NCBI GenBank assembly: GCA_023055355.1
Contig: JALJCS010000001.1
Location: forward strand, 105,974,881 to 106,038,880
DNA length: 64,000 bases
Direction of reading: 5' to 3'
From: Agelaius tricolor
Taxonomy: Eukaryota > Chordata > Aves > Passeriformes > Icteridae
The notes under the pieces are model-generated. The model had not been told where the DNA came from. It did not search any database and was given only the letters and a program-made list of their open reading frames with translations. Made by a program: the position numbers and the translations under genes. This document shows positions 11,413 through 22,300 of this stretch, one piece after another (the first letter of the stretch is position 1; each line of letters begins with the position of its first letter).

Positions 11413-11521
11413 TTCTTAATATCTTAATTCTTCTCATAATATCTTAATATCATAATTCTTAATTATATATCTTAGTATCTTAATTCTTCTCATCAGAAGA
11501 ATATCTTAATTCTTCTCATCA
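11413..11521. repeat. imperfect tandem/dispersed repeat of an AT-rich unit
   Basis: The unit TATCTTAATTCTTCTCAT occurs three times (about 11420, 11475 and 11502), separated by shorter variants such as ATATCTTA and CATAATTCTTAA. It looks like a locally grown satellite-like patch caused by slippage. Confidence 0.7.
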
Positions 11522-11540
11522 AGCAGATTTAATGCTATGT

Positions 11541-12344
11541 TACTTCTACTTTCAAACATTATTTGGGAGAAATTTTATAAATATTAGAAGTTATTTTAAA
11601 TATGAGGAATAAATTGAATTAGCTTCCATGCATCTAGAAATAATTCCTTACTAATCACAGCCAGAGATGTTTTCATATAATTCTGTTTGGAAAGAATAGG
11701 GCATTTAAAAACCAACATGTTGACCAGGATTGGTCAATTGGGAAATACTTTTTTTTGTTTATCTGAGCTTCAGTTTTGATGGATTTATGCACACATATGC
11801 ATAATTTAGAGTGCCATGTGGGAGAAAGTGCAGAGCAGACCCCCCTGCTGCGTCCAGAGTTTGCAGTTCCCAGTGAGTTACTGGTCCTCACATACTGGAC
11901 CATGTTTAAGGCATTCAGAGGGATTTTTCTCGGTTGCTTTTTGTTGTTGTTGTTTATTATGTGACAGATTATGTCGTGTCTGTTACGTAATGACATTCGA
12001 TATTTTCTGTTTTCATTCCCAGACATATGATGCCTATGAATGAACAGGAATTAGTTGCATCTCTAGTAAGGTAGCATGTGTTCCACAGATATCACATATT
12101 GATCTGAGACCTTGTCTGGCAACTGAAGGGCTCACCCCTAAGTTCAGTATTTTGTGCAAGCATCATTATATGCTGATGCCAGTAAAGAGTAAAGAGTTGC
12201 TACTTGCCCATCATAATGGAATTATTTACATGTAGAAAATACCAATATTTGTAATATGTATTTCTACAGTGTGTTCTTCAGAGAGCCTCAAGTAATGAAT
12301 AGGGAAAGAAGAAATGAATATATCAGTTAAGGAAGTAAGTTAAG
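11541..12344. other. gene-free stretch
   Basis: No repeat or gene is recognised. The overlapping open frames at 11673-12043 occur on both strands without a domain. Confidence 0.55.
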
Positions 12345-12451
12345 TGTCGGGTCCGGCTGTCTGTCTCTGCCCCGACACGGGTAGAGTGGTTCTTTGGTGG
12401 GCGCGATGCAAAGGACGAGTCTGGACTCTTCAGCTTTCGGTCTTCAGGTTG

Positions 12452-12457
12452 TTTATT
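12452..12457 (-). promoter_or_regulatory. polyadenylation signal of the minus-strand LTR
   Basis: AATAAA on the minus strand lies downstream of the TATA box and upstream of the CpG-rich U5-like segment. Confidence 0.55.
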
Positions 12458-12551
12458 ATTTCTTATCTACAAAAATTTTCTGTCTGCCCAACAGAGGTCT
12501 GATCTGCAGGCAGTCACAGGCACTCTCTGACCACCCACGGGGCGGTCATGT

Positions 12552-12560
12552 CTTTTTATA
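12552..12560 (-). promoter_or_regulatory. TATA box of the minus-strand LTR
   Basis: TATAAAAAG on the minus strand lies about 100 bases upstream of an AATAAA on the same strand, matching an LTR core promoter. Transcription would run leftward. Confidence 0.55.
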
Positions 12561-12782
12561 CTAAAACCTACGTATACAATATTTACCTTTATTTCCCAAT
12601 GCTTTTCACCCATGTTGGCAAGTGCACCTTCACTAGAAACCAATCCCCAAGTGCCAACATCATCACAGGAGATGGAGGACAAGAAGAAGAAAGAAGAAGG
12701 ACAAGACACGCCCCGATCTCTCCATCTTGTCTCCATAACCCCCCTGTACCAAAAACCTTAAAGTCTATATCTCACCTTCTAA

Positions 12783-13133
12783 ATGTGTCTCTTTTACACC
12801 TTGTATTCTAAAGTGATTCTCTTGTCCTCAGACTCTTGTTACTTCTGTGGATGGATCAAAATCAAGCCACCAAGCACTCTTGGCAACATTCCAGGGTTTT
12901 CGAGACCCCCAAGGGTTCTCTTGGCATCTCTGGACATCGGGAACGGGAGAAGGAGCGCGCCCACAAACCGTCAGCGCGCGTCGACACAAGTGATGGCGGT
13001 GACTCAACAACCAACAGGACAATCATCGGGGATCGTCAAGCAGACGCCCTCAGCAAACTCCTCAGCCGATTCTCAAGCGACCCAGAACTCCTTCCACCAG
13101 GGGCACAGTGCACACTGGCAACTTCCAAATTAA
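12783..13133 (+). pseudogene. ERV gag relic: decayed nucleocapsid and Gag C-terminus
   Basis: This frame contains CYFCG at about 12831-12845, which looks like the first half of a nucleocapsid zinc knuckle. A Pro/Arg-rich stretch follows (FSRPPRVL, then GRRSAPTNRQRA) where a second knuckle would be expected but its cysteines are missing. A Gln/Ser/Thr-rich tail ends at a TAA (13131-13133). The dUTPase relic overlaps it in the -1 frame, as in betaretroviral gag-pro. The ATG at 12783 lies in or beside the LTR and is not the real Gag start. Matrix and capsid are absent. The copy is clearly dead, and the assignment relies mainly on its position relative to the dUTPase frame. Confidence 0.5.
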
Positions 13134-13402
13134 TTTGCTTTCTGGATGAAAGCCATGCGGAGGTTCCAACAGGGATCCGCGGAGACTCACACAAAAAACA
13201 AGATTTCTTAATAATAGGACAGGATAGGAGCAGAATCCTAGGACTTATTGTTTATCCATCAGTTGTTTCCGCAGATAAAAATACGGAACTGACAGTTCTG
13301 GCAAAGGCACTTCGTCCACCATTGACCGTGGCGGAAAACACTCAGATCGCGAGAGCTTTCGCTTTGCCACCACACGCCATTGAAGTCATGTCCTTTTTAT
13401 AG
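12836..13402 (+). pseudogene. ERV pro/dUTPase-domain relic
   Basis: The open frame is 188 codons. Residues 88-180 follow the order of a retroviral dUTPase, the enzyme that hydrolyses dUTP. There is a strand ending in PTGIRG (111-116), a motif-II-like segment with RSR (131-133), the motif III region (139-152, YPSVVSADKNTEL) and a final LTVAENTQIARAF (163-175). In motif III the catalytic Asp position appears to be Ser, and the usual GRSS is changed, so activity is unlikely. The frame lies -1 relative to the gag relic and overlaps it for nearly 300 bases, the betaretrovirus arrangement in which gag-pro is made by frameshifting. Aspartic protease and reverse transcriptase do not follow; the frame stops at 13402. 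Confidence 0.7.
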
Positions 13403-14011
13403 GAGATTACTGATTATACAACTTGTTTTCCCTGCTATTCAGTATGCAGATGTGAACCAATACTGTCTGGACCTGATCTATCTTGGCACATAGTAGAATA
13501 GTCTTCTATTAATTTAGAATGGGACAAAAACAGCGTTGGAATCTTTTGGGGAAGTCCATTTATATTATCCAGTAGCAGTCAATGGCTCTATTATGTGTTC
13601 TGCCATCTGTTCAAAACACATCCAAACCCAGCCATCCTTTCCTCCAGGATCTCACAGCAGTACCATGAGATGTACCAGCAACTCTGTAGTACACATGAGT
13701 ATAAATGCATGTTGAACGTTAAAATGGTTGAGAAATTCTAACATATAAATGGTTGAGAAATTTCAATTGCAAGGAAATGACTTCATTCTACATGTTTAGT
13801 AGTGTACATGGTTAGCATCAGCATTTGGTGATCCCAAATATCTATTAATGATAGTGTAGTCTGGCTCCTCATGTACAACATTTAAAGATGCACATACAGT
13901 AATCTGTAGTTCAGACTATAACACTTGCTTGAGCAATGTTGTATTTCTGAGAAAGAAAATCACCCTGAGATCTGCAGGAGGGATGACACAGACAATAACA
14001 CAGCACTTGTG
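13403..14011. other. unassigned flank of the ERV relic
   Basis: No protease or reverse-transcriptase motif is recognised after the dUTPase stop. Part of this stretch could still be decayed proviral DNA. It holds a 16-bp direct repeat, listed separately. Confidence 0.4.
13722..13762. repeat. 16-bp direct repeat, period 25
   Basis: AAATGGTTGAGAAATT occurs exactly at 13722-13737 and 13747-13762. Confidence 0.85.
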
Positions 14012-14400
14012 ATAACTTCCAGACACTGATGATCAAGGAGCCAGTGAAGGGAGATGCTCTGCTGGACCTTATCTTTTGCAATAATGGAAGCTGGCATGAA
14101 TGAACAAGGAGCTGCTGGAGCTTACAAGCTAAATGCAAGGAAGAGTTGAAAGAAAGGACAGGTGATTTGGAAGGAATATACAAACATGGTCTAAACATGC
14201 AAAGATGAGGTTTGGAAAGCGAAGTCCCTGTGGAGCTGGATCTGGCAAGGGACAGGAGCAAAATGGGCTTCTACAGGTACACTGCAGTAAAAAGAAGACT
14301 GGGGAAATTTGGGCTCACTGTTGAATAGATCAGAGGACCTGGTGACAAAAAGACATTGAGAAGACTTAAGTCACTCAGTACCTGCATAGTCGTGGCCTTT
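14012..14400 (+). mobile_element. CR1 LINE ORF2 fragment (endonuclease end to linker), internally deleted
   Basis: The plus strand matches the CR1 ORF2 region after the endonuclease. It opens with a segment coding IKEPVKGDALLDLI (about 14031-14072), followed by the coding equivalents of a Gly/Lys-rich linker, ELDLARDRSKMGFYRY, and a segment ending in LVTKD-like residues. About 350 bases present in intact CR1 copies are missing between the two blocks (around 14086-14096). Stops and indels break the frame. CR1 ORF2 normally encodes endonuclease and reverse transcriptase for target-primed retroposition. Neither the reverse transcriptase nor the 3' tail follows here, so this is an unusual internal fragment rather than the common 3' tail. 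Confidence 0.8.
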
Positions 14401-17400
14401 ATACTGGTAAGATTAGTCTTGAACTGAGGTAATACAGTACTGTGTGGGAACACAAAAGCATGCACAAATAATTGCTTTATTGAACATTATTCATCGCAAA
14501 AGAGTTTTAAAATGCAGCAGTCAGTCCCATCAAGAGATGGATGTTCCAGGGAAGTAGGCACAAATTTTATTTGCAAACACAGTTTCCATAACAATATGCA
14601 CAAAATGGGACATTTTAAGCAGAAATATCTGTAAACAACCATTTGTGCATACATTTGTGGTGTTTCCACATGGCAGTGTATTCCTGCTTTGTGTAGATGT
14701 CATGACTTGGAACCAAGAGTGCTGGTGAAGCAACTTCTTGAATGACAGCTCTATGAGAAATAGCTCCTTGGTATGTGTGCTTAGTTAAAAGTCTCAAGGA
14801 AAGAAGCAACTGGGCTGTGATTGCTGTGGGCATGGCTACAGCAGAAATCTGCCAGCCCAAGTCACTCTGTAAATGCAGTTCTGAACCCTAACTTATTGTT
14901 ACAGGTCCAGCCAACAATCCAGTAATTACATGGTTGCAGCTGGTAAAGCTGACTGACATTTATTTGACTACAGAACAAAAATGTGCAAAGCTGGTCTAAC
15001 TACACAGGCCCATGAGGATGTCTTTAAACAAAATTCACAAGGATAAATACTAAGTCAAATTTGAAGGAATGTATAAAGCCCATCTAAAACACTGTGGCCA
15101 CTAGGATTTAATGTGATTTTTCCAAATTCTGAATGGGTGAAAATTGCATGCCTCTGCTTTGGAAGTTTTTCTGACTGAAATATATGCTCCAGACTTTTTT
15201 ACTTTTCTTGCTCCCAGGTTCTCACTACAAAGATTTTTTTTTTGTTTTGTATAACATTGCTTTCTTATTTGTCACTCATGCAGCTATCTCCCCCAGCTCC
15301 TGACTTTATTACTAAAATAAGGTCTTTTGAATTAAACCCCAACAAACTGCTCTGCCTTATGTTAGTTAGCATCTTGCTGCTGATGTAGCTCTGCCTGAGC
15401 TACATCATTAGATGTCCTCAGGAGCAACATTTATTCTGATTTTTTTCCAGGTGGCTGCAGGTGGGCATGGCTCAAACCCCAGAGGTGGAAAGGCTCCAGG
15501 CTGTGCCTGCTCAGGCTCCACAGCCTGCACTGCTGCAGGGCTGGCAGCCATCAGCTGCTGTGGCCATGTGAAGGTTGGCCACTTCAGGGTATCCAGCACA
15601 GAGTCATAATGGTGTCTTAATGACGTAGCATTCTTTCTTTTTGTGCCCATGTGGGCACATCTGTTTGTAATAAACACAGCCAGGTTGTTGGCTGTGCATT
15701 TACCTGTGGGTAGAGTATAGCATGATCTCTCTTCTTATGGGAACAAAGTCAAAAAAAAAAGTATGAATGGAGATAAGGAAATACATGAGGCTTCAGCTCA
15801 GAAGTCATCAATGGGTTCATGTGAGATGCCTCCCCTTCCCCTGTTAACTTCTTGGTTAAACAGCATTGACTTCTCCACCTCCCCCCCAGCACTCCTCTTC
15901 TTTCAATACTTCTAATATGAACAAATTGAACTGTTGAAAGTGAATGCCATGAAATAAATCAATTTTGAGCAGGGGTTAGAATGGGGCAGTATCATTGATC
16001 AGGCCATTGTGCCACCAGTGGGCAGAATGAGGCACAGGGTGGGAAACCAGCCATTGTCCTCAGAGTGTCTTCACTGGCATCATTAAGGAAACGGGAGTGA
16101 AGCAGCAAGGCTGAGAGAAGAAAATTATCTTGGTCCCCAAAACCAATGAAAGTCAAATAATGAAGACTAAGAAGGAAGTTTCATGTGGCAGGAGAAATAG
16201 CAGCAGCAAGTTAACACGTGGGAATGACAGTCAAAATGATAATCTCAGCAGTAATCTCACTTACAGTTTTCCACAAGTTGAACATCTTGTAGAGTCAGGA
16301 GAAGGCTGCAAGGACCAGGCTATGAAATCATTAGAACCTGAGCGAGATATAAACCCTAGTGCCATTTATCTGTGTATTGTCATACTATGGTCAAGAAATC
16401 AAGTCTAAGAATTCAGTTCCAGTTGTGTAACATTTAGGACAAATATTAAATATTTCAGACAGAATGCCATAACACCTGGCTAGGATATTGTATTGGCTGG
16501 AAGAAGACAGATGCAAGGATTGAGGGTGTACTTTCAGTTTAGATTAACATGAGAAAGGCCATACAGAGTCAGTCCTAGCCAGCTATACTGGTTGTAACAA
16601 TGGCCAAAAGAAGATGCCACTTGGGAAAAAAGAATTGCAACAGAGCAAGCATATGGTGATAATTTCCTGAAGAAAAGTGGAAAACAATGAAGAAAAAAAT
16701 CAATAAAAGCTGGAGGGGAATCTCATGGATTGAGGGAGAAATAGAGGGATACAGCAGATGAGATGCTCCAATAACTGCTATTCTGTGTAACGTGGGGAAG
16801 TAAGAGAAGGTGTGTTTGAAAGTTTGAGGGAAATCCAATGCTGAGGAGGTGAAATTGCTGGTAAGTGCAGGAGGAAGTAGAGGAGTCCACAGTAATGAAC
16901 AGTACATGATAATGGGATTTGCTTTCACAAATAACTATTCACTGACAAATGAAGCCATGGGATGGCTAACATGTTCATGAATTTATAGTCTTTTCAGCAA
17001 AAAGAAGCTTGGAAAGGTATTTAGAACATGAAAAACTGCTTGGAAATTCCTTGAACACTTTATGTTTGGACACTTGTCAGGAAGGAAGTCGGAAGCAAGC
17101 CTCATGAAGCTGAAGTAGGAGGCTGATTTTGTTCTTTGTTTTCCTAGTTCAGAAGCCAAAATGGTCCACCTAGTTTGAAAATATGATTGCATGTTAGAGG
17201 GAGTTGAGATTAGAGAAAGAAAGAAAAATAGTGGCTCAATGCATGCAGCTTTATGTGCAGGGGCTGTTCTGAGGAGGAATGCAGGGGAAGCACTGGTGTT
17301 GTAAATGTATGTGGTTGATATTTTGGGAAACTGGAGAGTAATTGAGGATCAATACTAAGACAGATGAAGGAAGATGGGCACAAGAATGCAAATGAGAACT

Positions 17401-17570
17401 GATATTGATAGGGCAGCTGAAGAGGTTGGAAGTTGGAAAATATCAGAACCAGGTGCAGAGAGAGTGTTATGAGAGTAGCAAATGTCCTCTCCCACCTCTC
17501 AAGGTGGTGGGGGTTCTTTCTACACAATGAGATATAAATTGAAGGAGAAGAGATGACCTATTTGTGTACA
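14401..17570. other. gene-free stretch
   Basis: No gene is recognised. A segment at about 14480-14860 has a reverse AATAAA (CTTTATTG near 14473) and minus-strand frames of 60-81 codons. It could be a decayed retrocopy of an untranslated region, but I found no parent. A GC-richer patch at 15450-15590 shows open frames in both directions. Confidence 0.5.
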
Positions 17571-17625
17571 GCATCATAAAATCCCAGTGTTGGAAGAGTA
17601 AGGAGCATTGCAATGGAATCCACAG
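17571..17625 (-). mobile_element. possible short CR1 tail, minus orientation
   Basis: ATCATAAAATCCCAGTGTTG followed by GAAGAGTAAGGAGCATTG resembles the reverse complement of a CR1 3' end (ATCATAGAATCCCAGGGTTGG type). It is short and diverged, so the call is weak. Confidence 0.4.
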
Positions 17626-18298
17626 GTATGCTCTTTTTTAGAAGAGAAACCCAAAAAATACTGTTGCTGTTTGAGTGAACTCTGTGTGACTTCTATCCAT
17701 TCCTCCCTTGGTTTTTTTTCTTGGTAAGCCACATGGCAAATCCAAGGCTGGATAAGTAGACTACCAGTTATCATCACTATTGCTGACAAACAGCAGCTTT
17801 TCACCCTGTGAGGCTGATTTATGAACACATGACTCATAAAAGATTCACCCAGAGGTGAATTTGGCCCTTGAGGACATGCCATACTCTGGTTTAACAGCTC
17901 TGGTGTTCTGGGATCAGGCTGGAGTAAGAAGAAAATTTGGTCCTTTTAGTTTGTAACATCTATTTTGAGACTTCATCCAGCACAGCTGCACAATTAGCGT
18001 TCAACAAAGCAGTGCTAATTATTTACAGATGCATCCATCACAAAAGCATCTGACATTGAAATTCAGAGTTTCTGGAGCAAGTTAAGGTGGTAGTGACACC
18101 AGTTAACCCCACACAACAGCATTCAAACAAGTAACTTCAATTTTATGTTAATGCCTGCAGAGTTGCCTCCTTAGGCACTGAATCTCAGGACAAGGTACCC
18201 AAGCCATTCTATGATTTTGGGGTGTCAGTGGTCCTGATGCTCTTTTCAGGCAGCAAAAAGACCAAGAGTGGAGAATCTACTCCAGACAATCAGTTTTA
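17626..18298. other. gene-free stretch
   Basis: Nothing is recognised. An isolated CATTCTATGATTTT near 18205 resembles a CR1 tail but has no CR1 body before it. Confidence 0.5.
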
Positions 18299-18340
18299 TT
18301 TCTTTTCTGTGCTCGGTCCTTTCTTTTCTGTGCTCGGTCC
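18299..18340. repeat. perfect 21-bp tandem duplication
   Basis: The 21-base unit beginning TTTCTTTTCTGTG and ending GGTCC is present twice with no mismatch (18299-18319 and 18320-18340). Because 21 is a multiple of three, it leaves a duplicated heptapeptide in a minus-strand open frame of 130 codons (18246-18638). That frame has no domain and is probably not a gene. Confidence 0.9.
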
Positions 18341-19194
18341 TAAAACTGGAAGGAAACGGGAAACTTCTGAAATTCATCACCAGGATACTTGATACAAGTA
18401 GACTGAATGGAGAATTGGATGACTTTGAAGTCTGATATGTTAAAGTCTGGTATGGAATAATGTCTGAGTTTTCACACTGATGGCTTAAAAGTATGCACTG
18501 ACATTTAGGATATCTTAATTCTATCCCTCTACCTGTCTGAGATAAGTAATTGTCTTCTGACAAATATATAAGTTCTTTCTGCATGAGGTTGGCAGAATTG
18601 GTAGAAAGCAGTGGACTAAATTCCCGACAAAAGTGCATTATTATTATTCTACACTATAATGAAATCCTCAAACAATGAATGAAAAGCAAATTTTTAAAAG
18701 CCCATAGTCTTTATTTCTTAGTCATGGTTTGCTGGAAGATATGGAAAGTAAGTGGGCTGTGGAGAATCAAGCTCATTATCACTGAGTTCAGGATGGGATC
18801 TCAAGACACAGAAAAGCAAGGTTGCCACAAAACAAAGCCATGATGTCCTAGATTTTCTTTCTAAAAACCCACCAGTTTTTGATGATTTTTATTGTGTTAA
18901 TCCACACTGTTCTTGCTCTTTCTGTTGCTTTCCTTGTGGGCTAGACTGAGATGGCTGGAAATTCATACTCCCCTTTTGGCCTCTGGCGGGGGACTGACTG
19001 TCATTCCAGGCATTGCCTGTCTGTCCCCCCTTCCTGGGGGGATCAGGCCTGGGGCCAAGGGGGTGGAAAAGCCCTGGCAAGGGCAGCCCCAGCTTGCCTG
19101 CTGAGTTTGCTAGCCAGCCTGTCAGTAACGCAAATGGTGCTGATGTTTGCTGTGAAGCAGACACCTGCCTGCGAGGAACTGGGCTGAGACCACC
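18341..19194. other. gene-free stretch with a GC-rich patch
   Basis: The patch at about 18950-19170 keeps several overlapping frames open on both strands (60-110 codons) by composition alone. No domain is recognised. Confidence 0.5.
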
Positions 19195-19390
19195 AAATTG
19201 TTTTAGGTAGGTCAGCAAACAGCTGTCTGCTTGTGTAATTTGGTCCTCCTAATTTGGAAAGGGTTCTTATTCAGAGATGGAGCTGTTTGCCGGCTGACAA
19301 GCTCACACGTATTATGTTGTGCATAATGTGCGTGATTAACGCTTGTTTATTGGAGCAATTGTGCCACGGGGAGCAAGGGCTGCTTTTTTT
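19195..19390. promoter_or_regulatory. candidate conserved non-coding element
   Basis: This repeat-free island carries TGTAATTTGG and CCTAATTTGG, then CACACGTATTATGTTGTGCA, TAATGTGCGTGATTAACGC and GTTTATTGGAGCAATTGTGC. The mix of homeodomain-like TAAT/ATTA cores, a TGATTAAC site and scarce CpGs kept in AT-rich DNA is typical of developmental enhancers. This is inference from texture only. Confidence 0.3.
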
Positions 19391-22300
19391 GTGTGGCAGG
19401 GGGCAAGTGGCAGCAAGCTCTTCTCCCTTTGGGAGAGGCACTACAGCGTGCAGTGAAAAACTTTGTGCATCTCGGGCAGCAGAGTTCCTCCAGCCACGTG
19501 GCAGAGTAAACATTTTGTTGGAATCAGCTCTTCTGGTTGCACACAGGTGGCTGATTTAGGTTTGCAGGTAGAGAACAAGAATGGCTTTTATTGCTTTGTT
19601 TTGCAGTCTTCTTCCTCATTACAGACTAACTGGACACCTCTAAAATATTTTGTGGTAAAAGTTCTGTAGCTACTTTCAAAATTTGCCTTTGAACCTCAGG
19701 GAGAGGTCTATAATAGCACTTTCACTACTTTTATGACCATTCTTCTTTGCCTTACACTAATTTTGCCTGTGGGTGACTATGCATACTAATGATGTGAGAA
19801 TCACAGTTCTCCTGCCCTTATGTGACAAAGCTTTTGATACAAGGAAACTCTAATTACAGTCCTGCAACTCACTGTAAGTTTTAATCTAATATATCACATT
19901 TTCATGTGTTGTATTTGCTAAAAATCTGGAGGGTTTTTTAGGTTGATTTATCTTAATACAGTGTTTTACTGTAGTGCAGAACACACTGCTCAGAATTTGC
20001 AACAAAATTAAAGAAGAAAAACATATATTCTGATACAAAATTTCATTAAAATTTATTCTTATTTGATAAGGATTTCATTATCCAATTGTATTTTTTTCCT
20101 GTGTGAAAAATATTCAGATTCAGTTAGTAATGTCAACATCCACTGTTATATGGGCATATGTGTTTCCTTTTTATCTTTTCCTAGCTTTATAGGATTTAAA
20201 AAAAATGGGGAGAATACTGGAAGAAGTTATAAAAAAGAACAAAAAAACCCCACATTTTATCTCCTCTTTACCCATATGAAGCGTCTAGCTACTCAAACCC
20301 AAAGCACACATGAAATGAAAATTCCCTCCTCTTTTCCTGCCAGAAAACAATGTACCATATGAACCATTACTCCATGAAAACACTTACCCTCTATTCACTT
20401 GCTGTTGCATTGTTTTCTTTAGCACTCCACTCTTAATTTAAATTGACCTACCCACTAATAGAATTTAACTTATTTCACTCAGCCTGTAAGATACACCTGC
20501 AATTCTCCCTTGCATTTCCTCGGCAGGGCTGGAGAGTTTTCCACCTTTTTTGTGCCTCCCCCAGCTGTGCGTTCTCACCCTCCTCCACGGGAGGTTGCTG
20601 CCCCCCTTCAGCCCTGCTCCTCCCATTGTTTTCCCATCCCAGCTCTCAGCTGGGGCTGCTAAATGAGCTATTTAAACCCCTCCAACACTTAGGAGGAGGA
20701 AAATTTTGTTTTGCTTTGCTTGGGACCGGAACGTTTACCAGACTCAGTTTAAAAAGTTGAATAGTCCTTGTCTGTGTGGCAGACAGGGTGACAACTGGGA
20801 AGGTGCTGGTGGTGGGAACTGGAGAGGAGTGGGTTTGGGAAGGAGGGACCTGGAGCACCTTGGTGTGCTGGTGAAGGAGCAGAGCAGGAGGGGAACCTCA
20901 GTCACACATTCCCTCCCCCTGGCGTAAGCAATTCGAGAACAGGTTACAGAAAGTGGTTTTGGGGATATGGGAAGTGTTACCGCAGAGGTCTCCTGGCTGG
21001 TGGAAGAGTGAATAAGGGAAAATGCAGTTTGGATCCAAGGGAAAAAATAAAAATGAGGGGCTGGTAACATGACTATTAGCAGGGACATGATGATGATAAT
21101 GATAGGGGAGCAGTTTAGGAAAGCTGTTCAGAAACCTGATTCAAAGGAAAAAGATTTGCTTGGAGTTTTCGTGGCTGCTGATTAAAATGAAATAAAAAGC
21201 AAGTGGATTTTTTAGGTTGGAAAAGGGATCCATGGCTGATATCAGGGAAAAACCTCTTCCAAATCTCTAAATCTGGAAAAATGAAACTTAAACCATGCCA
21301 AGAGCACCCCCAAATGTGCTTCTGACTACTCTCCCATGGGATCATGTGGGGGACAGTTGGAACTTGTGTTAGACCTGGCCACAGAATTTTTTTTGGTCAT
21401 AGGAAAGGAGGTTTGGTGACCATGCCCAGGTGTTGAAGACAAACATGCTGACAGCTCTGCTATGGCACCCTCTAAACAGGGCAGCTCCCTGTCTTTCCCA
21501 GCAGAGCTGCTTGCTTTTGTAACAGGTTACCTGTTGGATGAAAGCCAGTAAGGTAGGGTGGTCTAGAAGGGCTCATCTGACTTCTGGGAAGTTGAATTCT
21601 TCCCCCCCTCTTTATTCCATTTGTTATATAGGTTGGGAAAAGGCTTTTTAATCAAAGTGCTGATCCAGACTCAGGTAGATGTTGTGAGTGTGGTATTTTC
21701 TTGTCTCTCAAGTGTGGTCCAGCAGGCAGGACATGCTTCTAGGACAACCTTTCTCCATCCTATCTTGCTCTTCCTTTCTTACAGGAGGTGTGTGACCCAG
21801 ATCTGGGTCCCACTGCAGGCTCCTGTACAGGTGATCTCCAGTTTGTGGGTTCATTGATTTATGGGCCTTGGTTGGCTAGCTGTGGGCAGTGACATGAGAA
21901 CAGTTGCAGCAAATGCTGGAAATTACACAGGAATTGCTGTTCCTGGAGGACAGGGACACCACCCAGTTTGCATGAATGCTGCATGTTTTGTAGGTATTTT
22001 CTGAAAGGAACAAACTGATTAAAGTCAATGAATGTGAGTTCAGGACATATTGGTGGTCTGTCACACCACTCATATCACTTCATATTCTTCCAAATGCACT
22101 GAATGGTCTGCCTTCTGTGAGGATGGAGACTGAAGCTCTGCTGCTCCTCAGCTGCACATTTTCATTGACTATGATGGTTGGGAAGGGCACACAAATCTTT
22201 CCATGCCACCACAACCCTTCCCAGCTTTCAGTGAGTTTCCTGAACCAGCTGCATTCAGCTAATGCTGCAAGGCCTTTTAGCAGCTGTCCAGTCACACCTG

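Larger units (their letters stand above)
12345..12799 (-). mobile_element. LTR of an ERV, minus orientation (right boundary uncertain)
   Basis: Read on the minus strand, this segment has the order of a retroviral LTR. There is a TATA box TATAAAAAG (plus 12552-12560), then AATAAA about 100 bases further (plus 12452-12457), then a CpG-rich R/U5 ending in CCCGACA at 12345. The GC and CpG content is sharply above the flanks, which marks a recent foreign insert. The end at 12799 is a guess from a terminal TGTAAAAG on the minus strand; an end nearer 12735-12750 is also possible. No clear target-site duplication was found. It may be a solo LTR or the end of a rearranged provirus. Confidence 0.6.

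Noticed and set aside
18205..18225. CATTCTATGATTTT resembling a CR1 tail
   Set aside because: No CR1 body precedes it, so the match is too short to call.
18246..18638. 130-codon minus-strand open frame with a duplicated heptapeptide
   Set aside because: The peptide repeat is explained by the 21-bp DNA duplication; no domain is seen.
21205..21265. TTTAGGTTGGAAAAGGGATC and ATATCAGGGAAAAACC resembling CR1 words
   Set aside because: The words are in the wrong order and spacing for a CR1 3' end; left uncalled.
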